Positions 9,294 through 17,285 of a DNA stretch of 64,000 nucleotides are shown one piece after another. Location: contig CAWAPQ010000008.1 in NCBI GenBank assembly GCA_963783965.1, positions 186,001 through 250,000 of the forward strand, read 5' to 3'. The stretch is from Bog-473 sp963783965 (GTDB taxonomy: Bacteria; Actinomycetota; Acidimicrobiia; Acidimicrobiales; RAAP-2). Under the pieces are notes generated by a model, which did not search any database, had not been told where the DNA came from, and saw only the letters and a program-made list of their open reading frames with translations. Numbering within the stretch: the first letter of the stretch is position 1; each line of letters starts with the position of its first letter. The position numbers and the translations under genes were made by a program.

Positions 9294-10571
9294 GTGGCGA
9301 AGTTCGGAGAGGGCGGGGATCTCGTCAAATGCAGTTTCTGCGGCAAGACGCAGAAACAGGTCAAGAAGCTGATCGCCGGACCGGGTGTCTACATCTGCGA
9401 CGAGTGCATCGACCTGTGCAACGACATCATCGCGGAGGAGCGTGACGAGTCCACCGAGCTGAGCTTCGAGGACCTGCCGAAGCCGCGGGAGATCTTCGAT
9501 TTCCTCAACGACTACGTCGTCGGGCAGGAGTACGCCAAGAAGATCCTGTCCGTCGCCGTCTACAACCACTACAAGCGCGTGCAGGCCGGCCCTCCGGGGG
9601 GCGAGGACGGTGTCGAGCTGGCGAAGTCGAACATCCTGCTCCTCGGCCCGACCGGATGCGGCAAGACCCTCCTGGCCCAGACGCTCGCTCGCATGCTCAA
9701 CGTGCCCTTCGCCATCGCCGACGCCACCGCGCTGACCGAGGCCGGTTACGTCGGCGAGGACGTGGAGAACATCCTCTTGAAGCTGATTCAGGCCGCCGAC
9801 TACGACGTCAAGCGGGCCGAGACGGGCATCATCTACATCGACGAGATCGACAAGATCGCCCGCAAGAGCGAGAACCCCTCCATCACACGTGACGTGTCGG
9901 GTGAAGGCGTGCAGCAGGCGCTGCTGAAGATCCTGGAGGGCACCACGGCCTCCGTACCGCCGCAAGGCGGACGCAAGCATCCTCACCAGGAATTCATCCA
10001 GATCGACACGACCAACATTTTGTTCATCTGTGGTGGCGCATTCGCCGGGCTCGACAAGGTGATCGAGTCTCGTATCGGCAAGCGCGGCATCGGCTTCCGT
10101 GCCGAGGTGCACCGCAAGGATCGGGAGGATGGCGAAATCCTGCGTCACGTGCTCCCCGAGGACCTGATCAAGTTCGGTCTCATCCCCGAGTTCATCGGCC
10201 GGCTGCCGGTCGTCAGCGCAGTGTCGCCGCTGTTCAAAGAGGCGCTCGTGCAGATCCTCGTCGAGCCCAAGAACGCCCTGACCCGCCAGTACGAGCGGGT
10301 GTTCGCGCTCGACAACGTGGAGCTCGAGTTCACGCCCGACGCGCTCGAGGCAGTCGCCGAACAGGCGCTGCTGCGTGGCACGGGCGCCCGCGGCCTGCGA
10401 GCCATCCTCGAAGAGGTGCTGCTCGACGTGATGTACGACCTGCCCAGCCGGACCGACGTGGGCAAGTGCGTCGTCGACCGCTCGGTGGTGCTCGATCGCG
10501 TGGCACCGACGCTTGTGCCGCTCGGAGGCGCACCGGTCAAGTCGACCCGATCGCGCCGCGCCGCCTCCTGA
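9294..10571 (+). CDS. clpX: ATP-dependent Clp protease ATPase subunit ClpX
   Basis: 425 aa AAA+ unfoldase. The N-terminal zinc-binding domain has C13, C16, C35 and C38. Walker A GPTGCGKT at 118-125, Walker B IIYIDEID, and an RGTGARGLR sensor-2 arginine near the C-terminus. It recognises tagged or misfolded proteins and threads them into ClpP. GTG start at 9294 sits behind a weak GGGAGAGG. In many actinobacteria valS separates clpX and folC; here folC follows directly. Confidence 0.96.
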   Translation: MAKFGEGGDLVKCSFCGKTQKQVKKLIAGPGVYICDECIDLCNDIIAEERDESTELSFEDLPKPREIFDFLNDYVVGQEYAKKILSVAVYNHYKRVQAGPPGGEDGVELAKSNILLLGPTGCGKTLLAQTLARMLNVPFAIADATALTEAGYVGEDVENILLKLIQAADYDVKRAETGIIYIDEIDKIARKSENPSITRDVSGEGVQQALLKILEGTTASVPPQGGRKHPHQEFIQIDTTNILFICGGAFAGLDKVIESRIGKRGIGFRAEVHRKDREDGEILRHVLPEDLIKFGLIPEFIGRLPVVSAVSPLFKEALVQILVEPKNALTRQYERVFALDNVELEFTPDALEAVAEQALLRGTGARGLRAILEEVLLDVMYDLPSRTDVGKCVVDRSVVLDRVAPTLVPLGGAPVKSTRSRRAAS

Positions 10572-10591
10572 CCGAACCGGAACGGTCGTCC

Positions 10592-11950
10592 GTGGCGAGC
10601 CCCGCGGCACCACCTTTTGACAGCGTGGCCGAGGCCGTGGCCTGGCTCGATGGCCACGTCGACTTCGAATCGAACATGCCCCGCCGACGCGCCGTGCCCA
10701 CCCTGGATCGCATGTACGCGCTGACCTCTCTGCTCGGAGAGCCCCAGGAGTCCATTCCCTCCATCCACATCACGGGCACGAACGGCAAGGGGTCGACGTC
10801 GGCCATGGCGACGTCGCTGCTGATGGCCCAGGGCCTGACCGTCGGCACCTACACGAGCCCGAACCTCCATACGGTGGCGGAGCGCTTGGCCCACAACGGA
10901 GAGCCGATCGACGACGCGTCGCTGACCGATGTGCTGACGGAGCTGGCGCTCCTCGAGCCGTTGCTGCCGGAGCGTCCCACCCGCTTTGAGCTGCTCACTG
11001 CCGCCGCACTCTCCTGGTTCTCCACCGAGGCGGTCGACGCCATGGTGGTGGAGGTCGGTCTCGGCGGGACCTGGGATTGCACGAACGTGGTGCAGGGTGA
11101 CGTGGCGGTGCTCACCAATGTGAGCTTCGACCACACGGACGTCCTTGGCCCCACCCTGGAGGGGATCGCCACGGACAAGGCCGGCATCATCGAGCCGGAG
11201 AGCCGGGTCGTGGTGGGGGAGATGGCCCCGGAACTGGTGGAGATCGTGACCAGGCGGGCGCTCGAGGTCGGGGCAACCTCGGTGTGGGTGGCAGGGCGCG
11301 ACTTCGGCTGTGCGTCCAACCGGGTCGCTGTCGGTGGGCGCGTGGTGACGTTGTGGACCCCCGGCGGTCGCTACGAGGACGTCCTCGTGCCGCTGCACGG
11401 TGCCCACCAAGGCGTGAACGCCTCGGTGGCGCTCGCGGCGGTGGAGGCCTTCTTCGGGAATCCGCTCGCCGACGATGTGGTGGAGGAGGGGCTGGCGGCC
11501 GTGCGCGTGCCGGGTCGTCTCGAGGTCTTGGGCCGACGACCCTTGTTGCTCGTCGACGGCGCGCACAACGCTGCGGGCATGGCGGCGCTGGCCGACGCGC
11601 TGGTCGAGGAGTTCGCGGTCGACGGGGACACGGTGGCCGTTGTTGGGATGCTGTCCGGCCGTGATCCGTCGGCCATGCTCGCACCGATGGCCGCGGTCGG
11701 TGTCTCCGCGGTCATCGCTTGCGAACCGGACTCGCCGCGCGCCATGCCTGCCGCGGCGGTCTCCGAGGCGGGTCGCGCCCTGGGTTTGACGGTGTACGAG
11801 GAACCGAATGTGACCGATGCGCTCCACCAGGCCCGCGGCATGGTGGACGCCGACGGACTCGTCGTCGTGGCCGGATCGCTCTACGTCGTCGGCACCGCGC
11901 GCGCCGACGCGTTGGCGGCCGCTGTCCCTTGGGAGGACGCAGGTCGCTGA
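10592..11950 (+). CDS. folC: Folylpolyglutamate synthase / dihydrofolate synthase
   Basis: 452 aa Mur-ligase-fold enzyme that adds glutamate to folates. P-loop-like HITGTNGKGSTS at about 52-63, the central Mur ligase motifs (VVEVGLGGTWDCTN), and the C-terminal ligase motif DGAHNAAGM. GTG 10592 (MASPAAPP) was chosen because the open frame upstream runs back inside clpX. Whether it is bifunctional (FPGS plus DHFS) cannot be decided from motifs alone. Confidence 0.93.
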   Translation: MASPAAPPFDSVAEAVAWLDGHVDFESNMPRRRAVPTLDRMYALTSLLGEPQESIPSIHITGTNGKGSTSAMATSLLMAQGLTVGTYTSPNLHTVAERLAHNGEPIDDASLTDVLTELALLEPLLPERPTRFELLTAAALSWFSTEAVDAMVVEVGLGGTWDCTNVVQGDVAVLTNVSFDHTDVLGPTLEGIATDKAGIIEPESRVVVGEMAPELVEIVTRRALEVGATSVWVAGRDFGCASNRVAVGGRVVTLWTPGGRYEDVLVPLHGAHQGVNASVALAAVEAFFGNPLADDVVEEGLAAVRVPGRLEVLGRRPLLLVDGAHNAAGMAALADALVEEFAVDGDTVAVVGMLSGRDPSAMLAPMAAVGVSAVIACEPDSPRAMPAAAVSEAGRALGLTVYEEPNVTDALHQARGMVDADGLVVVAGSLYVVGTARADALAAAVPWEDAGR

Positions 11951-11979
11951 CCGCGGTCTGGCCGGTGCCCGAGGTTGTG

Positions 11980-11985
11980 TAATCT
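11980..11985 (+). promoter_or_regulatory. TAATCT -10 box upstream of ndk
   Basis: TAATCT ends 9 nt before the GTG at 11995. No Shine-Dalgarno; leaderless start likely. Confidence 0.5.
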
Positions 11986-11994
11986 CCACCCTTC

Positions 11995-12411
11995 GTGGAC
12001 CGCACCCTTGTCATTGTGAAGCCCGACGGCGTCGAGCGAGGCCTGGCCGGCGAAGTACTGAGCCGTCTGGAGCGCAAGAATTTGCGTCTGGTGGCCGCCG
12101 AGCTCCGTCGAATTCCCCAGGTGTTGGCCGAGACCCATTACGCCGAACACGCTGAGCGGCCGTTCTTCGGGGACCTGGTGGCCTTCATCACACGCTCGCC
12201 CGCCCTCGTCATGGTGGTCGAGGGACCGAAGGACACCTATGCCGTGGTGCGCCTGATGATGGGCACGACGAACCCGGCCGAAGCGGCCCCGGGTACCATC
12301 CGTGGTGACTACGGGATCGAAACGACCGAGAACCTGGTGCACGGTTCCGACTCCCACGAGTCGGCGGCACGGGAGATCGATCTCTTCTTCCCGGGGTTGG
12401 CCACCGCCTGA
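11995..12411 (+). CDS. ndk: Nucleoside diphosphate kinase
   Basis: 138 aa, the usual family length. Transfers the terminal phosphate of ATP to NDPs through a phosphohistidine; the active-site H116 lies in the NLVHGSDS motif. The N-terminus TLVIVKPDGVERGL is canonical. GTG start at 11995 with a TAATCT box 9 nt upstream. The gene lies between folC and mreB, as in Streptomyces and relatives. Confidence 0.97.
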   Translation: MDRTLVIVKPDGVERGLAGEVLSRLERKNLRLVAAELRRIPQVLAETHYAEHAERPFFGDLVAFITRSPALVMVVEGPKDTYAVVRLMMGTTNPAEAAPGTIRGDYGIETTENLVHGSDSHESAAREIDLFFPGLATA

Positions 12412-12477
12412 GTCTCGGGCGCGGGTCGCCAACGCCGGTGTAATTGCAGGCCGAAGGGGCATTCTGCGGCGTCCGCC

Positions 12478-12506
12478 TTGTGGACCCCCCCGCTGTCCCA
12501 TAGCCT
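12478..12506 (+). promoter_or_regulatory. Candidate sigma-70-type promoter for the mre operon
   Basis: TTGTGG (12478-12483), 17-nt spacer, TAGCCT (12501-12506), in the 164-nt gap between ndk and mreB. A leader of about 60 nt would follow, ending in the GGGAGAG ribosome binding site (12561-12567) of mreB. Confidence 0.4.
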
Positions 12507-12575
12507 GTGGGCGCACCATCACGGTCGCCGGCTCTCGCCGGCGATCATCCGGAATTTCTCGGGAGAGCCTCAACT

Positions 12576-13607
12576 ATGGCCGAAAATCGCCTTTCCCTCC
12601 TTGGTCGTGACATGGCTGTCGACCTCGGAACCGCCAACACGCTGGTGTACGTCCGCGGCCGTGGCATCGTGCTCAACGAGCCTTCCGTGGTGGCCGTCGA
12701 CATCAAGGACGGGCGCCCGCTCGCCGTGGGGGCAGAGGCGAAGAGGATGATCGGCCGGACGCCGTCGAACATCCAGGCCATCCGGCCGCTCAAGGACGGT
12801 GTCATCGCCGACTTCGAGATCTGCGAGAAGATGCTTCGCTACTTCATCCACCGGGTGCACCAGCGGCGCTTCGCCAAGCCGCGCATGGTGATCTGCGTTC
12901 CTTCGGGGATCACCGGCGTGGAACGCCGCGCTGTGATGGAGGCTGCCGAGTACGCCGGGGCACGCCGGGCCTACATCATTGAGGAGCCGATGGCCGCGGC
13001 CATTGGGGCCGGCCTCCCCGTGCACGAGCCGACCGGCAACATGGTGGTCGACATCGGCGGCGGGACGACAGAGGTTGCCGTCATCTCTCTCGGTGGCATC
13101 GTCACGAGTCAGTCGGTGCGTATCGGTGGTGACGAGCTCGACGAGGCGATCGTGTCGTTCGTCAAGAAGGAGTTCAGCCTCGCGCTCGGAGAGCGCACTG
13201 CAGAGGAGATCAAGATCACCCTCGGGTCGGCCTATCCGCTGGAGCAAGAGCTGCACGCGGAGATCCGTGGTCGTGACCTCGTCAGCGGTCTCCCGAAGAC
13301 GATCGTCGTCTCCACCGAAGAGATCCGTCGGGCCATTGAGGAGCCGGTGTCCGCCATCATCGACGCCGTCAAGGTGACCTTGGACCGGACACCACCGGAA
13401 CTGGCAGCGGACATCATGGAGCAGGGGATCGTGCTCACCGGCGGAGGCGCCTTGCTCCACGGACTCGAGTCTCGCCTGCAGCATGAGACGGGCATGCCCA
13501 TCGTCGTGGCCAGGGATCCGCTGAACTGCGTCGCCATCGGTAGCGGCCAGTGCCTGGAAGAGTTCGAAGCGCTGAAGCGGGTGCTGATCACCACCTCCAC
13601 TCGCTGA
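12576..13607 (+). CDS. mreB: Rod-shape-determining actin homologue MreB
   Basis: 343 aa. Actin-fold phosphate and adenosine motifs: AVDLGTANTLVYV (phosphate 1), VVDIGGGTTEVAV (phosphate 2) and ILTGGGALLHGL (adenosine). It polymerises beneath the membrane and organises lateral wall synthesis with MreC, MreD and PBP2 encoded next. ATG 12576 has GGGAGAG 9 nt upstream, so it was preferred to the in-frame ATG at 12507. First gene of an mreBCD-mrdA run, suggesting a rod-shaped or elongating cell. Confidence 0.96.
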   Translation: MAENRLSLLGRDMAVDLGTANTLVYVRGRGIVLNEPSVVAVDIKDGRPLAVGAEAKRMIGRTPSNIQAIRPLKDGVIADFEICEKMLRYFIHRVHQRRFAKPRMVICVPSGITGVERRAVMEAAEYAGARRAYIIEEPMAAAIGAGLPVHEPTGNMVVDIGGGTTEVAVISLGGIVTSQSVRIGGDELDEAIVSFVKKEFSLALGERTAEEIKITLGSAYPLEQELHAEIRGRDLVSGLPKTIVVSTEEIRRAIEEPVSAIIDAVKVTLDRTPPELAADIMEQGIVLTGGGALLHGLESRLQHETGMPIVVARDPLNCVAIGSGQCLEEFEALKRVLITTSTR

Positions 13608-13629
13608 TCGATCGACCGGTTTCTCCTGG

Positions 13630-14463
13630 GTGGCCCGGTCCAGGCGGTCTCGCCGTACCCTGACGGTGATCGTCCTCGTCGTTCTCTCGCTCTCGCTGAT
13701 CTCGCTCGACCAAAACGGACGCACGCACAGCCTGACGTCGGGGGTCAAGTCGGTCGCCAACGACGTGTACGCGCCCCTGCGACAGGGAGTCCTCGACATC
13801 ATCAGCCCGATCGGGAATTTCTTTGCCGGCGCATTCAACTACGGATCCGTGCAGGCGCAGAACGAGCGCCTGCAGCGCACATTGGGTCAGCTGCGCGCCG
13901 CGCAGCTGGAAAAGGGGTTCGAGCAGAACCAGCTGCGCGAGATCACGGCGCTGGAGAACCTGCCGTTCCTGCAGTCGTTGCCGACGGTGACCGCGGAGAC
14001 AATTGACGAGTACTCGTCGAACTTCACCGCGACGATCACCCTTGACAAGGGTCGTGCCGATGGCGTCGACGTCGGCTATCCCGTCGTCGGTGCCGGTGGT
14101 CTGGTCGGTCAGGTCATCCAGTCCTTCCATCACACCTCCGTCGTCCGCCTCGTCACAGACGGGCAATCGAAGGTGGGTGTGATGTTCGGCAAAAACCAAG
14201 CCACGGGGATCGTCGACGGGCAGGGGCCGTCGAGTTCCATGACGGCGGACCTCGTCGCGCCGCGCACGCCGCTGCGGAAGGGCGAGCCCATGCTCACCAG
14301 CAGCCTCGATGCGGCGGCCTTCCCCCCGGGCATTCCCGTTGCCACCGTCCGGACCTTCCATACCGCGCCCGGGGCCAGCCAGGAGACGATTCACGTGGAC
14401 CCCGCGGCTGACCTCAGCCAGCTGGCCTACGTCGACGTCGTGCAGTGGGTGCCGAACACATGA
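13630..14463 (+). CDS. mreC: Rod-shape-determining protein MreC
   Basis: 277 aa. One N-terminal membrane segment (about 9-27), a coiled coil (about 70-105, rich in Q, E and L around NERLQRTLGQLRAAQ), then the beta-rich extracytoplasmic domain with NFTATITLDKGRADGV and GYPVVGAGGLVGQV. It links MreB inside the cell to PBP2 outside. GTG start at 13630, 22 nt after mreB. Its stop overlaps the mreD start (ATGA), indicating coupled translation. Confidence 0.93.
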   Translation: MARSRRSRRTLTVIVLVVLSLSLISLDQNGRTHSLTSGVKSVANDVYAPLRQGVLDIISPIGNFFAGAFNYGSVQAQNERLQRTLGQLRAAQLEKGFEQNQLREITALENLPFLQSLPTVTAETIDEYSSNFTATITLDKGRADGVDVGYPVVGAGGLVGQVIQSFHHTSVVRLVTDGQSKVGVMFGKNQATGIVDGQGPSSSMTADLVAPRTPLRKGEPMLTSSLDAAAFPPGIPVATVRTFHTAPGASQETIHVDPAADLSQLAYVDVVQWVPNT

Positions 14464-14996
14464 CCGGGCGCTCCATGCTTCGGGTGGCGCTGGTCATCTT
14501 CATTGCGCTGATGGTGCAGCAGACCGTCATGGTGGCCCTGCGAATCGGTGGGGCCCACCCGGACCTGCTCTGGCTGCTGCCGATCACAGCTGCCCTCCTC
14601 GACGGCCCCGAAACGGGGGCCATCGTCGGTTTCTGGGCAGGCTTGGCGTTCGACCTCGTGCTGCCCACGCCCTTCGGCCTGTCCGCCCTGGTCGGGTGCG
14701 TGTTGGGCTACGCCACAGGGTCCCTCACGACGGCCGCAGACCCCCGCGCCACCTGGCTCAAGCCCGTGGCCGCGGTCGCGGGGACCGTCGGAGCGGACAT
14801 GCTGTTCGCCGTGCTCGGAGCAATCCTCGGACAGGGTGAGATGGTTCAGGTGAACTTCCTCTCTCTGCTTTTGGTCGTCGGAATCTCGAGTGTGGTGCTC
14901 GTCCTGCCTGTCAGCCGGCTGATGCGGTGGGCCCTGGCCGGGGAGAGCAACCGCCGCTCACTGGTTCCGGCCCAGGCCGACAGCAGGATCTGGTGA
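14460..14996 (+). CDS. mreD: Rod-shape-determining membrane protein MreD
   Basis: 178 aa, almost entirely hydrophobic with about five membrane helices (VALVIFIALMVQQTV, LLWLLPITAALL and others). MreD sequences diverge strongly, so the call rests on length, topology and position between mreC and mrdA. ATG 14460 overlaps the mreC stop as ATGA, and its own stop overlaps the next start as GTGA. Confidence 0.9.
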   Translation: MTGRSMLRVALVIFIALMVQQTVMVALRIGGAHPDLLWLLPITAALLDGPETGAIVGFWAGLAFDLVLPTPFGLSALVGCVLGYATGSLTTAADPRATWLKPVAAVAGTVGADMLFAVLGAILGQGEMVQVNFLSLLLVVGISSVVLVLPVSRLMRWALAGESNRRSLVPAQADSRIW

Positions 14997-17263
14997 AGCG
15001 GACCCTTCGCCATCCGATCCGCGGCGACCGGCTGCACCCCAAGCCCTCCACACGCCCGGCGAAGCAGAGTGCCTGGCGGGGAAACGCCCGTGGGCCGCGG
15101 ATGCGGCCGCGCAAGAGCGTCAATGTGGCCTCCATCGTGGGCTCGCCGGAGGAGGAGGAGGCCCGCCCCAACCTTCGCCTGCGCATCGTCGGGATCGTCG
15201 TCCTGCTCCTCTTCGGCGTTCTGATACTGCGGCTCTGGACGCTGCAGGTCGTCGAGGGGAAGAGCTATGCGGCGGCAGTGACCCGCAATCAAGTGCGCGT
15301 GGTCAGTGTGGCCGCCCCCCGCGGCGAGATCGTCGACCGTGACGGCACGGTCCTCGTGACGAACAACTCGCAAGAGGAGATCTTGCTCGCGCTCAACGAG
15401 GACCTGCTCCTGCAGATCCAACACAAGCAGACCCCCAGTATTGTGGCCATGGTTGCGGCGTTGGTGGGTCAGACCCCGGCACAGGTCGAAGCCTCAATCC
15501 TGCATGCCTCCAACCAGAACGGTCCTTACCAACCAGCACCCATTGCGGTCGGCGTCTCCCAGGCCACGGTCCAATATCTCGAGACCCACCAGTCGGAGTA
15601 CCCCGGGGTCAGCGTGCAGACCGTGGCGCAACGGACCTATCCCCAGGGGGGGACGACCGCCACCCACGTCCTCGGGTATCTGGGTGCAATCTCGGGCAGT
15701 TACCTCGCCGCGCACCCCGACGATGGTTACAGCCAGGCCAGCCAGATCGGCGTCTCGGGGATCGAGGCCCAGTATGAGCCCTACCTGAAAGGCGTGCCCG
15801 GACGGCAGGCGCTCTCGGTCGACGCCAGCGGCAATGTCGTGGGCACGCTGAGCTCCACCGCACCGCAGATCGGGGACACGGTTGTCCTCAACATCGACTC
15901 CGGCCTGCAGCAGGAGGCACAGAACGACCTGCAGGCGCAGATCCTGGCCGACCGCAACACGCCCGACCAGGTTGATGGTGGCGTGAGACCGCCGGCGCCG
16001 AACGGCGCCGTGATCGTTCTGAACCCGCAGAACGGCCAGGTGTACGCCATGGCCTCGTTCCCCACCTACGACCTCAATGAGTGGGTGGGCGGAATCTCAA
16101 CGGCGAACTTCAACGCGCTGCAACAGAGCGGAGCCGAGAACAACAACGTCATTGACGGCCAATACACGCCCGGCTCGACATTCAAACTCGTCACGGCGAC
16201 CGCCGCCCTGCAGGATGGCCTGATTTCGCCGACGACACCGTATGTGGATTCGGGGACCTTCAAAATCCAAGGCTGCCCCAGCCCCGGGGTCAACAATGAC
16301 ACCGGGTGCACGCTCAGCGATGACCCCGGCGACCCCAAGGGGACCTACAACGTGTCGAGCGCACTGGCCGTGTCGAGCGACTCGTTCTTCTACAACTTGG
16401 GTGAGATGTTCTGGGAGCAACAGTCCAAGTACGGCCAGACGCCGATTCAAGAGGAGGCGACCGCGTACGGGGAGGGGACGATCACCGGTGTCGATCTCCC
16501 CGGCGAAGCGCAGGGACGTGTCGACAGCAAGGCGACCAGGGCCAAGCTGCACGCCGATGCGCCCAAGGCCTTTCCCTACGCCGCATCGTGGTTCACGGGG
16601 GACAACATCGAAATGGCCTTCGGCCAGGGCGAGACGATACTGACGCCCATTGAGCAGGCGGAGGCGTATTCGACGTTCGCCAACGGAGGCACCCGCTACG
16701 CCCCCCAGGTAGCTTCCGAGATCGTCGACCCGCTCAGCGGGAAGATCATCAAGAAGATCGAACCCCAGGTCACGGGGAAGGTCCCGATCTCGCCGAGCAC
16801 CTATAGCGCCATCCTCCAGGGTCTCGAGGGCGTCATCTCGAGCAGGAACGGGACGGCCTATCAGGACTTCCAGGGCTTCCCGGCCTCGTGGAATCTCGCC
16901 GGAAAGACGGGTACCGCCTCCAACCAAGGCCCAGCGGGCCAGAAGCTTGAGCCAAACAGCTGGTTCGTGGCATTCGGGCCCAACCCGAATCCCCAGTACC
17001 TCGTCCTCGCCGTCATCGACCAGGGTGGCTATGGCGCGCAGGCCGCCGCGCCCCTGGTGCGGAACATCTTCAACTACATCGTGGCCCATCCTGGGATCAA
17101 CGGCGCCGTCAAGACGCCCACGCCGGCCAGTCCGGCGAGCGAGACAGCGCCGACCACCATCCCGCCTGCTGGAACGCCTGCGACGACGACAACGGCAGTG
17201 CCGAACTCGGGGGCGACGGGCGGCTCGGGCACGACGACCTCCACCTCAACGGGCGGAGGCTGA
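14993..17263 (+). CDS. mrdA: Penicillin-binding protein 2 (peptidoglycan transpeptidase)
   Basis: 756 aa class B PBP. A basic cytoplasmic tail of about 60 residues precedes one membrane segment (RIVGIVVLLLFGVLILRLW), then a pedestal domain (AAPRGEIVDRDG) and the transpeptidase domain: STFK with S395 and K398, SSD motif in VSSDSFFYNLG, and KTGT near the end. The last 60 residues are a Pro/Thr/Gly-rich tail. It cross-links lateral-wall peptidoglycan with MreBCD. GTG 14993 overlaps the mreD stop. No rodA follows, although it does in most actinobacterial mre loci. Confidence 0.95.
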   Translation: MKRTLRHPIRGDRLHPKPSTRPAKQSAWRGNARGPRMRPRKSVNVASIVGSPEEEEARPNLRLRIVGIVVLLLFGVLILRLWTLQVVEGKSYAAAVTRNQVRVVSVAAPRGEIVDRDGTVLVTNNSQEEILLALNEDLLLQIQHKQTPSIVAMVAALVGQTPAQVEASILHASNQNGPYQPAPIAVGVSQATVQYLETHQSEYPGVSVQTVAQRTYPQGGTTATHVLGYLGAISGSYLAAHPDDGYSQASQIGVSGIEAQYEPYLKGVPGRQALSVDASGNVVGTLSSTAPQIGDTVVLNIDSGLQQEAQNDLQAQILADRNTPDQVDGGVRPPAPNGAVIVLNPQNGQVYAMASFPTYDLNEWVGGISTANFNALQQSGAENNNVIDGQYTPGSTFKLVTATAALQDGLISPTTPYVDSGTFKIQGCPSPGVNNDTGCTLSDDPGDPKGTYNVSSALAVSSDSFFYNLGEMFWEQQSKYGQTPIQEEATAYGEGTITGVDLPGEAQGRVDSKATRAKLHADAPKAFPYAASWFTGDNIEMAFGQGETILTPIEQAEAYSTFANGGTRYAPQVASEIVDPLSGKIIKKIEPQVTGKVPISPSTYSAILQGLEGVISSRNGTAYQDFQGFPASWNLAGKTGTASNQGPAGQKLEPNSWFVAFGPNPNPQYLVLAVIDQGGYGAQAAAPLVRNIFNYIVAHPGINGAVKTPTPASPASETAPTTIPPAGTPATTTTAVPNSGATGGSGTTTSTSTGGG

Positions 17264-17271
17264 GCGTCCCG

Positions 17272-17277
17272 TAGGGT
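17272..17277 (+). promoter_or_regulatory. TAGGGT -10 box upstream of TIGR03960 gene
   Basis: TAGGGT ends 8 nt before ATG 17286, without Shine-Dalgarno: an internal leaderless promoter within the plus-strand run. Confidence 0.45.
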
Positions 17278-17285
17278 TGGTGCGA

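Noticed and set aside
12570..13838. Long open frames on the strand opposite mreB, obg, rpsB, dxr and others
   Set aside because: They have Arg/His/Gly-rich compositions typical of antisense frames in GC-rich genes, no ribosome binding sites and no family motifs.
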